A DNA stretch of 64,000 bases, from NCBI GenBank assembly GCA_037178855.1, contig JASJZC010000005.1:9486001-9550000 (forward strand), written 5' to 3'. The notes below the pieces were generated by a model, which saw only the letters and a program-made list of their open reading frames with translations, was not told the origin of the DNA and did no database searches. Every line of letters starts with the position of its first letter. The stretch's first letter is position 1. A program made the position numbers and the translations under genes. Shown here one piece after another: positions 1-11,875 of the stretch. Source of the DNA: Oscheius sp. JU75 (Eukaryota > Nematoda > Chromadorea > Rhabditida > Rhabditidae).

Positions 1-1480
<1,480 letters not shown>

Positions 1481-1819
1481 GGCCTCTGAAGGATCGATCG
1501 AGAAGTGAGAAATTAAAAGGCACAAGAATAGAGCTGGTGTGGAAGAAGTTTGGCGCAATGAAGGAAACCCACTGATAAGGGTGGGCGGCGAGGAGGCGAG
1601 TAAACACGACAAATCTGTGATGAAACTAGATGTTTTTGAAAATTTTTTAGCGGAAAGAATTGCCCATCTGGTGCTCTCCAACGCTAGAAGTCTAACTAAA
1701 AAACTGAACGAGAAAAGAGTTGGAGTGAGCTACGTAAAGGGCTTCACAGTTTATTTTTTAAAGACTACTGTATATGCAAATACTGCCAAAACTTGTTTTC
1801 TAGCAAAAAATTACGGTGG

Positions 1820-1891
1820 TGCCTCCAGGCGAGATTGCACCACCGACCTTCTGTTTACGAGACAGACGCTCTGCCACTGAGCTATAGTCTA
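1820..1891 (-). pseudogene. tRNA-Thr (CGT) relic
   Basis: The D arm, a perfect 5-bp anticodon stem with loop CTCGTAA (anticodon CGT, Thr), a wobble-paired T stem and a 3' acceptor strand are all in correct register over 72 nt. However, the 5' acceptor strand (TAGACTA) pairs at only about 3 of 7 positions with TGGAGGC, and the T loop reads TGCAATC instead of TTCRANY, which also damages the internal B box. I therefore call it a degenerate tRNA copy rather than a working gene. Confidence 0.65.
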
Positions 1892-2763
1892 TTTCCAACG
1901 TCCAGCGGCACATGAATTTGAATGCTGATGACACAGTATTTGCGCGCAAAGAAAAAACTCCAAATTTTTGTATTTCCTTAATTTCCCGCATACTTTTTTA
2001 TAAATTCTGACCGTGTAACCGTATTCTAGGCATGCATAAATCTACTTGTTGGCAAATTTAGGGGTAATATATAAGAAAAGCGTTGAAAATGGCTAAAATA
2101 TGTGAGTAGAGCGTAGTGAAGAGCCCCATTTTCGGCTTCCACGCTTTTACAAGCTTTTTTCTGGCAGATTTTTTCATAAAACTGCTGTCAAGTAGATTTA
2201 CTTAGGCCCTGAATCCGATGCCAAAAAAACCGAAAAATTTAAACACGCAAAAATAGCGAAACTGACAGTCTGTGCTCGGGTTACTATAATTCCCTTGCGA
2301 GACCTTTCGCACTCTACCTCTAAAAAATTCGTAAGTGCTGCTGGAGGTTGAAAATGGACTATGTAGAGGCTCTTATCATTTTCTGCCCTAGAATCAGTGG
2401 AGTGCGCCAAATGTGAGCAAATATGGATATGTGTTCAGATTTGACACCCGGAAAAGACAACTCTCACTTCTAGGCAGGACGACATTTTGGGAAGTAGTTG
2501 TACAGCCAGAAGAAGAGACGTTTCACGTGACTGTTGCCGACAAGTTTCACTATACATCATCCGGGACTATCAGCTTTTGAGAGTCAAGAACCAACAAATC
2601 AGGTTGCTAAAGAGACAGGCAGATAGTCTAGCTTGGCAGCTGTTCATAAACCATTCTGTTAATATCCATACACTATTCTTCAGCTACACTTCGCTATACA
2701 TCCTGCAGTCGTTACTTGCCTTAAAAGGGCTAGTCTTGAACAAAAAAAAAAAATCCACGACAG
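1892..2763. other. Intergenic, no gene seen
   Basis: AT-rich spacer between the tRNA relic and the galectin gene. Short open frames on both strands lack family similarity, splice structure or start context that I can support. Confidence 0.5.
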
Positions 2764-3824
2764 GATGGTCCTAATCGTCTTTCTTATCCTGTTAGTACCA
2801 GCTCAAGTAGTAGACTTTGACACGCTGACTCGCTGAACTGCAGACTGTCGAAAAAATCTGTAGGTAGAAGGCCTTCGCAGCAAAAAAGGGTTTTAATTAA
2901 CCTGTGGAGTCTCAGTGGGGAGGAGAACAAATGTGCCGAGAACTGCCAAAAAATAGACACTGAATCTTTCAAAAAGACTGACACGGATGCTGTAAGAGAG
3001 TCAAGCCCAATAAGGACGGGAACAAACCGGCTGTTGCTTTCACTGTTGAAGACAGAAGACAAAGGGTTCTCGGTTACAAAGTCGAAACCGGCTTCAGAGA
3101 AGTGAGTAGTTTCGACAATCTTTTCAGGACTGTTCATTTTCCTCTCACCCGTATCTTCTAAGCTATCAGAAGATTGCTAAACTTGCACTTCATCAACGTT
3201 TCAGGACCAAGTATATCTGCTCCATCCATTAGTGTTGAGCCTTCGAAATGTCTTCGCATTGATGGCAAGTACGGTGACCCAAAGGCTGTTCCACCAGCTT
3301 TCTCATTTCCTAAATTCAGATTTATGACTAGTGGAAAATCCAAATGCTTCCCAAAAAGCAATGCTATTCCCGAAGATATGGAGTTCGATTGCATACCTGG
3401 CGGTCCCCTTCAGATCGGAGATGTGCTGACCTTCTACACCACTCAGCCAGCAAACCCGGCTGACTGGAGGAGCTTCAACCTGTATGCTTCGAGCTTTTAT
3501 GTGCCCTTCCATTGTGTTGCAAGGCATTGTCAGGGCGTGGTATGTTTTTCCCGTTGAAATCTTCCATGGCTTACAGTTGGTCTACGACTACGCCAACGGA
3601 CCTTGGTATGGTAACTGGGTGACGGAAGCTCCTACCTGTGTTCATTACAAAGCGGCCAGCTGCAAAAGACTACAATTCGGTACAGCCAAAACGAGTTTTT
3701 GGTCTGTTGTATAGAAATATAAAAAGAAACTCATTTCAAGATCACTGTCGCCGACAGATACTCCTACGTCCTCCCTCACAAGATCAGAGACTACACCCAC
3801 TTCAGAGACAATCATAGTGTTTAG
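2764..3824 (+). CDS. Secreted galectin-like protein
   Basis: The 3' half is firm: exons 3205-3539, 3577-3679 and 3727-3824 join in phase and encode a galectin fold. GGPLQIGDVL, then VPFHCVARH, LVYDYANG, GNWVTE and HFKITVADRYSY correspond in order to the galectin strands carrying the sugar site (HxNxR ... VxN ... WxxE). The canonical Asn of HxNxR is Val here, and the VxN Asn is Asp, so beta-galactoside binding may be altered. The 5' part is tentative: an ATG at 2764 begins a hydrophobic signal-like segment (MVLIVFLILLVPAQ), and an open exon at about 2916-3101 carries two cysteines, but I could not join it to the galectin exons in phase with consensus sites. The last acceptor (TAAAAAG) is weak. 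Galectins bind glycans; nematode ones are often secreted or epidermal. The family call is moderately strong, the start is weak. Confidence 0.65.
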
Positions 3825-4469
3825 AACATTACACGAACAAAAAGAGACGAGTTCTACAGAATGGCAATCTTCTTGAACACAACAGCTGCTTACTGGCGTT
3901 AAAAGTTTCGAATGAACATGATATGTCAATCCTTATGTCTTGCATCAAACACCCACTATTACCACTGTTCCCAAATGACGATCTTGTAAAACAGAGTAAA
4001 GCGTTCACCAATCAGTGTAAAGACAAGCAGTTGTCCGTGAATGGACTTTTTGGGCGATACTTTGAACTTTGGCTGGACTGAGCGATCTTCTTTTTGCAAC
4101 TAAACTTCACCAGACTCTCCTGTGCTATTACCTACGTGAAAATCATTATTCAAACCTATAAACTTGGACAGTGATCGCAGAGCTCTATTGTAGAAAGTAA
4201 TGCAGAACTTTGTTGATCATATTTTTGCAAAACAATAATGGCAGCACTTCATAATAAAACTATTCTGAACCTAAATATACCAATAAACTAGGCAACTTTT
4301 ACAATTGGTGTCCTCTGAAATATAAACTTTCGCAATGGTTGTTTACAGTCGGAGGTACGCTCATTTCATCTCATTGTGAAACTAATATCTACAGTACTGT
4401 GACTTCATATGCCCATAAAAGCCAACAACTAATGAATAACAATCTAGGTCACTATCCACTACGTTTTCT
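3825..4469. other. Intergenic, no gene seen
   Basis: Spacer between the galectin stop and the first receptor start. No coding frame, RNA or repeat could be supported. Confidence 0.5.
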
Positions 4470-6038
4470 ATGAATCTGTTAAGAAGTCAGGAATGCGCCA
4501 TCTGGATTATCTTCTCCCTAATTCTGTTGTTAGTCGGCCCATTTATCAGTGCGCCTATAGTTCTGGTAAGCTAAAATTGCTGAAAGAGAAAAACTTTAAA
4601 TTCTGTTAGAGCATCTTCTTCAAAATTGAAAGGCAGTACATAAGAGGAGTTGTTATTTTAACTCTTTCACTGATGTTCTTGGTTGTTCACATTCCTATTG
4701 TTTTGGTACGTTCCTTAACTTCTGCGTAGACTCAAACCAGATTTTCCGCTTCAACCAAGAGTTCAACAAATCACAGGCATTCTTTATCATGTTCCTTCTT
4801 GAAATGCTTGAATGTGGTCAGCTGTTCCTTCAAATCTATGACGGTGTCCTGCAATTCTTATTGGATGAAAAAATTGCCGGGGGTATTATCCTGTACGAAG
4901 ACATCAAAGATTTTGATGGGGTATGTTTTATTTACTAAAAGAGAGATTATGGTCAAAAGGAATTGAAATCTGTGTGAAGAAAATCTTGGTACAGACTCCT
5001 TCCCCGCGCCTTCTCCTTCGGGTAGAACAATGAATTCTCTGACTTTATGATATTCTGCAAAGTTGCAGAAAGATCAAAAGCTACAACTTCGCAAAAAAAT
5101 TTCAATCTGCAAAGTCCTGAGTGTGAAAATTGAAGTAGAAATTTTGCGTTATTTTGGTCATAAACTTCAGTCACATTAACCCACCCGCAAAACAGTAAAG
5201 ATTTTTATAATTGCACCAGAAATTACAGAAGCCTCTGGCTTGCATACGTTTGTTGGAAAATGTAGCTTCAGTTACAGATCTACCGGGGTCTTCTCTCCGC
5301 TCTATGGGACGCTACCATCAACATAACTTTTCTGTTAGCCTACAACAGACTTGTCAAGATACTCTTGTTCAACTACCCTGTCTTCAACTCCAACTGCATC
5401 TACAAGGTTTCGCCCTTGAATTTTCCCAAGACATTGCAATTTCAGTTGGGTTATCTACTAACCTTCATAACATCAACCTATTTCTTCGTAGCATACACTC
5501 TAATTGAAATATACTCGAACCGAAACCAAACTTCTTTTGTTACTCCGGATGGCTCGTTTTATATCTTACCATTGTGAATACCAATTCCAGAACTTATTTA
5601 CAGCGAGCTAGTCGTCAATTGGATGGTGTTTGCAGCAACTGCAGTTCTATATGTGGGAATAATAGTGTTCATTCTCGTCAAGGTAATACTCTTTTCCCAG
5701 CCGTATAGTCTTGTCTTCAGAAGCAGACCCAAATCATAAAAAAGGAGCGGAGCCTGGCCATTCAGGCCTTCATTTTCAGCACCTTGTTTGCTGTCTCTAC
5801 TACAGTTTTGGACGTTATTCCCATCGACAGGATTGGGATTTATTTGATGTTCTATCTACTGAAGGTGGTCTGGCTGCTCATTGACGTCTCCAATGTGGTC
5901 ATCTACTTGTGTTTTAACAGGTATAGTGAGTTTGAGATGTCAGAAAATGTTTTAAGGAGACTTCGGAATGCTTACATTCACTTTTGGATGACTGGTCAAC
6001 TGAACGCCAAGGCGAAGACTTCTGTCACGGCTATTTGA
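4470..6038 (+). CDS. Nematode 7TM chemoreceptor-like protein (copy A)
   Basis: Seven exons: 4470-4565, 4610-4705, 4741-4920, 5278-5551, 5591-5682, 5721-5920, 5957-6038; together 1,020 nt, 339 residues. Hydrophobic segments lie in each exon (for example IWIIFSLILLLVGPF, ILTLSLMFLVVHIPIVL, ITFLLAYNR, FVAYTLIEIY, VLYVGIIVFILV, YLMFYLLKVVWLLI), and it ends YLCFNRRLRNAYIHFW, typical of the end of TM7 plus tail in nematode serpentine receptors. I could not place it in a named sr family. The exon 4/5 junction has no in-phase GT donor; the phase and the sister copy point to 5551/5552, where the intron would start GCTCGT (a GC donor of poor consensus). It is immediately followed by a pseudogene copy with matching exon lengths, so the locus arose by tandem duplication. 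Expression in sensory neurons is inference from the class. Confidence 0.7.
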
Positions 6039-6438
6039 CAATTGCGTAAAAAGTGTATTGTCATTTTGGAGATGAAGATATTTTGCGGAGAATTTTTCAC
6101 GTTTTTCTTATCATCTCCTTCAAGATAAGGTTCGCAACACCCTGTTGGAGCGCTGTATATTACTGTATAAACAGCTTGAGAAGTACCGAGAAAAGAAGCA
6201 ACAGGCAAAATTAGAACCGCTATTTCAGTTATCACCAAGTTACCAAACAGAGATCTTACAATAGTTGTTCATAGCCAACCATGCGGAGTACCTATTTTTC
6301 ACTTTAACCGGAAACCGATAACCACAAGTGTACAATTTTATGCGTTCTATTAAAAAACTGATAGGTTCATGACAAAGCTAATGAAAAACAATGTACCAAT
6401 TATGCATAGTCGAACCAAATCATCCTCAACTGCCTGGT
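6039..6438. other. Spacer between tandem receptor copies
   Basis: About 400 bp between copy A and its pseudogene. No gene or RNA recognised. Confidence 0.5.
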
Positions 6439-7939
6439 ATGACGCGGACCAAATATCATGATTGCGTTTTTTGGATTCCTTTCTCATTATTCCTCTCAAT
6501 AGTCTTTTCCTTGATCAGCCTGCCAATCATTGTGGTAATTGACATTCTTATACCCTCTTCAACTTTCACAGAGCGCCGTTTTTTAAATGCAAAAGCAGTA
6601 GCTAAGTGGATATGTTATCCTTATTCTTGCTGTCCTGTTCCTGGCTGTTCATATTCCAATCGTATTGGCAAGCTACGTTGATCACTTCCTAATCAGTACA
6701 CAGTTTAGATCTTTCACTTCAACAAGGAGTTCAAGAAGTGCAAGGCATTTTTCATCATGTTTATCCTCGGATTGCTTGAGTGCTGCCAGCTACTTTTTCA
6801 AATCTATGATGGGATTAAGCTGCTATTGGTGGGAACAGAGTTTGGTGGTGTTACTCTCCTGCTTGAGAACGGGAGAGATGTTGATGGGGTGAGTTTTTAA
6901 GCCAACGTGAACGCAGGATCGATTGAAATGCGATAAATTAACATTCACGGAATTAGATTGAAAAGTCAGATGTGACTGGGAAGTCAGCAAAGTAAGTCGT
7001 ACTTCTTGCGGTAGACTACATAAGACGGTATCGAAAGGGAAAGGCGGAGATTAGCAGATACAGGATTATAGCTTGACAGGTCAGGAGACAGAACAGAACT
7101 GATAGAAGCTCACTTCTAGAGGGCCAACTGGGAAAGTTTCTTCTCCCAGAGCGGATGTACCCCAAAATATTACTCCTAACGTATTTAAAAAATTAGGAAG
7201 CTGATGGTTTAATACGATTCAGGAAAGAGGATTTCAGATCTACCGAAGTATCCTCTCATCTCTCTGGGACGCTACCATTAGCATCACTTTTCTTCTGGCC
7301 TACAATCGTTTTGTCTCCATCATACTGTTCAACTACCCCAGCTCAAATTGGATCGACATAGACCGTTTTTTTACTAGTGTATCAGAAGAACCCAGTTTGG
7401 TTTCCTACTCTCGTTCCTCCCTATTCACCTGTATTCAATTACAACTATTGCCTTGAATCGAAATATTACTCCGCCAATAAGCAAAAGTGGTTTGTTTTTA
7501 GTCACTTTCTTCTTAAATGCAATCCAAGAAATCGTTGATACTGAACTGGCACTAAACTGGGCCATGTTTACAGCGACGGCGGTACTGTATCTCGGTATAA
7601 TCGTATTCATTTTGATTAAGGTGAACTCATTGTCTTCCCCCTACCTTCTAGTTTTCAGGGGCAAACTCAAACAAACAAAAAGATTGGAGTCTAGCTTTGC
7701 AGGCCTTCATCTTCAGCACACTGTTTGCTTTCTCTACTAAAGTTTTAGACGTTCTTCCTACAGATGTTCTTGGAGCTTATTTGATGTTCTACCTGTTGAA
7801 GGCAGTCTGGCTGGTCATCTATTTGTGCTTCAACAGGTAATGTGATCTTGTTAGTCAGAACAATGTTTTCAGGAGACTGAGGAAGGCGTACATTCATTTT
7901 TGGAATTTTTGCAACGTTTCGGCTGTCACGAGTATTTGA
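6439..7939 (+). pseudogene. Decayed tandem copy of the 7TM receptor (copy B)
   Basis: Exon-by-exon match to the gene before it: 6439-6534 (96 nt), 6572-6667 (96), 6709-6888 (180), 7238-7489, 7529-7620 (92), 7659-7836, 7873-7939. Exons 1, 2, 3 and 5 have exactly the same lengths as in copy A. It is broken in several ways: exon 2 carries in-frame TAA and TAG; exon 4 (252 nt) is not the length needed to keep phase and changes frame near 7370; exon 6 lost one base in the AAAAAGATTGGAGT region and 21 bases before VIYLCFN; and the exon 2 donor is GC. Residual similarity (LAVHIPIVL, FLLAYNRFVSIILFNY, AVLYLGIIVFILIK) is clear. A non-functional copy is the simplest reading. Confidence 0.85.
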
Positions 7940-8409
7940 GACGGAACGTTTTCATAAATTTTCACTTGTCCGTTTGTTACGCTGCCTTTAACTTGTGCGT
8001 CAGCTCGAACATAGAATCTGGCCAGATAGACCATTTCAACAATTACAAAGTTTGCAATCGTTTTCGACTGAGCTCTAGCCCGTACTGTTCGCGGTCACTA
8101 CAGCGCCATAACTTGGAAAGTAAGTTCCAATAAACCATTTGTTGCTATGGCTAGGCTAAGCCAAAGTTACCAAGCTTACGCATACATGAGAATTTGAACT
8201 GTCAACATACCAGTTTTATACAGGAAACGACATCGAACATCCTCATACTCATTCAGCACATTTTTCTCCATTCTCTCTACAAATTATACATGGTCAATCT
8301 ATGCCTCCTTTCATATAATTCCCCCTAATCAAGTTGACTCTTCACAGAAGAGACACATGACTCCAACCCCCCTCCACCCCAAGTTTCATCTACGTAGTCT
8401 CATTCAAAC
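7940..8409. other. Spacer; missing 5' end of the next receptor expected here
   Basis: TM1 of the srx gene should lie in or before this stretch, but I found no exon with the expected hydrophobic segment, so the stretch is left unassigned. Confidence 0.4.
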
Positions 8410-9766
8410 AGAATGGATGTCCTACGCATCACGGCCGCTTTTTCCTGGTAATTCCACTTTTTGTTACAAAGAGTGGTTTAGGTTCAGCCAACTCAATCAT
8501 TGGACAGTTTAGTGGCTTTGGAGCATTCCTACTGGGACTACTGTTGCAATGTTGTTGTTCACTGAACAGATTCTTAGCTGTGTTCTTTCCTACAGTTTTT
8601 AAGAGGTCAGGAAAGATGCCAGTTGCTGTAAGTGGTACGAGTATTGCTTTGAGAGAAAGAATTCAGACGACATTCTTGTTGTCTTTCCTAATTTCTATTG
8701 GCGCCTTTTTACAAGGACTGAGGGGTAAGTTCTTGGAACATTACTGAGGTGTACTAAGTTCAGTTGATCATAAAAGAAGTTTGCATTTTATGAGAAAGCT
8801 ACTAAAAAAAAGAGCAAAAGATTATGTCGTGCTGGACTTGACCAAAACGACGATTAGCTCCCTATAGAATTCCGTGACTAGTTTTCGGTGATTACGATAA
8901 ACTTAGGTGGACTTCAGTCGCTAATCAAAGTTTAGAAATAACCATTTGTATGTAATGTATTGTATAATGTTTGAATTCCCACGCTTCCTAAGGTTCCTGC
9001 AACGACTACTGTATTTCCCGCGAAACTGGCACCAATTGAATCTCCCCAGTTCTTCTCATTTATTCTGTTCCGCGTGTCGATATGACAGTTTCCTCTGAGT
9101 TCTGTTTCCTTTTTCTTCTAATAAACATATACACACTCGTAGATAGTTATCACAAAGGAAGTTAACTGATGACGAGCAATAGTAATCGTCTCTGGATAAT
9201 ATGTGAAGAACAATGCCGATGTTTTCAGATAACTGCGCCTACTCCTACAAAATAGATATGTTCTCATGGCTACCTGATGACTCACCTTGTGCTGAACAAT
9301 CCAACATGTTACTTCTCACTATCACTATAACATCAGTCAGTACTTGCTCAAATATCTTGACTTTTGCCAAGATCACTACAGATTTGGTAAGCTAGAAAGT
9401 CTCATCAGAACATCCAATATTTTTAGTCAAAGATCTCTATTGACCGAGGTTCCGAGCGACTGTTAATCATTCGAAACCGGAAGTTACTTATCCAGGTGAC
9501 ACCTTTTAGATTTTTTTTTTATAAAATGTCCACAGAACATTATCCAGGACGCCATGTACGTGATAGACATGTGTGCTGGGACCTTCATCTACACTTGGTA
9601 CAGTTCCCCCTGGTTTCAATTTGTCTGTAACACGGCTGTGTGGCTCACCCATATCGCCTTGGACGGGTACCTTTCCTCTTTTCTTTAACATCAATTCAGG
9701 TTTGTTATGTACTGGTGCAACGCGACGAAAGGACGAAGAAAATCACTTGCCAGATCTCCATCCTGA
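8410..9766 (+). CDS. srx-class chemoreceptor GPCR, 5' end not found
   Basis: Exons seen: about 8410-8605, 8654-8724, 9229-9386, 9427-9495, 9536-9666, 9700-9766. The first carries a TM2-like FLVIPLF and TM3 ending SLNRFLAVFFP, the srx-type DRY-equivalent motif; then TM4, a loop with two cysteines (DNCAYSYK ... DDSPCAEQ), TM5, an intracellular loop, and a last pair of exons reading WFQFVCNTAVWLTHIALDGF, the TM7 pattern of srx receptors. A poly(A) signal follows the stop at 9775. TM1 and a start codon were not located; the ATG at 8413 is in another frame. Either an upstream exon was missed or the gene is 5'-truncated. Srx proteins are nematode chemoreceptors; the ligand is unknown. Confidence 0.65.
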
Positions 9767-10146
9767 GATCTTAAAATAAACCTATGTGATCATTGATGCA
9801 CTGCAAGTGATCTATAAAAGTCTAACTAGGTTAATCGGTGCTGATTTCAACTTGAATCTTGACGTGAAAAGATCACTGAAGTGGTTAATTGTGGTCTTTT
9901 TAAAACGGTATTCTCGGGAATACGCGAGAAAAACAAGAAATGTAAAGAACGAAAAGACATTTTCATTCGGAAAATACAACAAATTTTTTGGTGATCGCTT
10001 TTCAGCATCTTTCTCTCTTTCCTGTCATATGATACGCAGCTTCTGGTATAAGGGTCTCGCCGTCAAGCTTTTCCTTAGTTGTTGTGCAATGAGTTTGTTC
10101 CACGACCCGTGCTCAGGCTCAACTTTTGCATAGCAGAGAAAAGCCT

Positions 10147-10900
10147 TTATACGTTGAATGTCGTATCACTTGACGCTGGGAGGCTATACAGCTTTTCCTG
10201 ATTGGCCAGAAATATATCGATGAAAGCCTCCCTCCGCCGCCAATCGAACGAAAGATACGAGTTTTCCCAAAAATGACAGTTGTAAATGATTACCGGTTTG
10301 CAGAACCTGCTGGACGATGTGCAGGTTTGGGCCTACCTACCAAAGATTTTCCTGTCTCTATCACCATCTGTTAAATTTATAATTCAAAAGACGCATCACT
10401 TGTCGATGGTAGACTATGGAGCTTTCCGTTGTTGGTAGCTGTAATTTTTGCCAGCGGAGTCGGTCCAAAAAAGAACACGTAAGCCTCACTGGGATCGAAG
10501 ACGAGCTCATTGAAGAGTCGCCAAGAAAGCGGCAGAAGCTCATGGAAGTTAAAAACATCCATCTCGTCTTTCCTGGGATTCCACTATCAAAGACTCTCCA
10601 TGAGTCTGAACCACTTCTTTGGAAAGTCATTTGTCAATGGTTGTTGCACAAAGATTGAAGCTGAATGAATATAGTAGATGTCTACGCAGGCCCATGTACC
10701 ACTGTATATTATGGTATAGGGAATGTCTAGAGTTAATTCGGTGATAGCGAAGAGGATTCCGACAAAGAGAATGTTTTCGAGTACTCCACTTATACTGAAG
10801 AAGAGACATACAAAGCTTATAAAAGAAGAAGAATTCATCGATGAGATACCAAAGAAACGTCAGAAAAAAGCTCAAAACCCTGTTTGAAAACACTTCGTTG
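10147..10900 (-). pseudogene. Membrane-protein remnant with duplicated 3' exon
   Basis: On the minus strand a hydrophobic frame (10587-10838, e.g. NILFVGILFAITELTLDIPY) is followed by a frame ending at 10377, then a second related frame ending at 10147. The two ends read KLHSLPSTSDASFEL-stop and KLYSLPASSDTTFNV-stop and align over about 45 residues, so the terminal exon is present twice about 230 bp apart. The TM-rich part suggests a 7TM receptor, but no family motif is secure and I could not connect exons in phase. It may be a decayed receptor, or a gene with alternative 3' exons. Confidence 0.35.
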
Positions 10901-11875
10901 TTTCAACTCTCCATTATGTCTTCTTGTCCTCACAAAGCTTTTTTGCCCCCATCGACATCTGTCATCATCCAGCCGTTGCAATCATTTTTGCTCCCTTGGG
11001 GAGAACCGCCACGAGACGGGGGCTCGAGAGTGAACCCATATTTCTGGGTTCCCCGCGACTCTTGCTCAGTTCAGGTGTGTCCGAATCAGTGTCACTCGGC
11101 TATGCATTTTTGAGTCGACTCCTGTCTCTTTCTCATAGCCGTTTGAGTGTGAGTAGAGGTCTAATGGCTCCTACTCTTGTACGGTTGTGGGAATCCAGAT
11201 GTTCCTGAGTTTGAGTCCCAGCCACCCACAACATCCGTTTGATACATTTTTTTGGTCTACCGATTTCGAAGTCAACCTGGTCCGTTACCTTTCTTTCCAC
11301 TCTAACAGTAGCAAGTTTTTCAAACGTTTAGTCTCTCGCCTATAAGAAGTTCTTCTCTTTTCCAAAACTCTATCAATCCAAGGCTACTCTTTAAACATCA
11401 CTAATTCGAAAAAAAATAACCTTGGGTAGTTGTTGCTGTACTACTTAGGTATTGTACGGTTCAAAGCCTCTTTAAACTGGTCAAGACCATTGAAAGCTTA
11501 CAAGCAGGGCTTTCGGCATCGTTCTTTCGAAATGTCTTTTAATATGTGCATCGTATTATAGGGAACCGCTAACCTCAGCCTGGGTACTCATACTGTTTCA
11601 AAGCTTTAGCTTTCCGATAGCAGATAGGTGACTCTCTGTGTCCAGTATTCAACTTTTTTCTTGTTGGTTACCCGTGACTAAAAACTTGCCAACCAGTGGA
11701 AGAACTCTCTACTGAGAGGTTTGAGGTAACCCTTGTTTTCTGCTCCCCTCTCCCTCTTTCTCCCGAACCCTGTGGTCAGGTGAGGGTATACCCCGCCCCT
11801 GTCCACCACTTCATCACGTTCTTCGACCAATTTTCTCCAAAGAGAAGCCCTCTCACTATCTCCCATGCTACCCAC
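10901..11875. other. Intergenic upstream of the degenerin gene
   Basis: No gene supported. A tRNA-like relic of the long-variable-arm type may lie near 11140-11230 but is too degraded to call. Short frames on both strands look like chance. Confidence 0.4.

Noticed and set aside
11140..11230. tRNA-Leu-like sequence with a long variable arm
   Set aside because: A variable-arm-like hairpin and a TTTGAGTCCCAGCCACCCA end are visible, but the anticodon arm and 5' acceptor strand do not pair, so I list it only as a possible relic.
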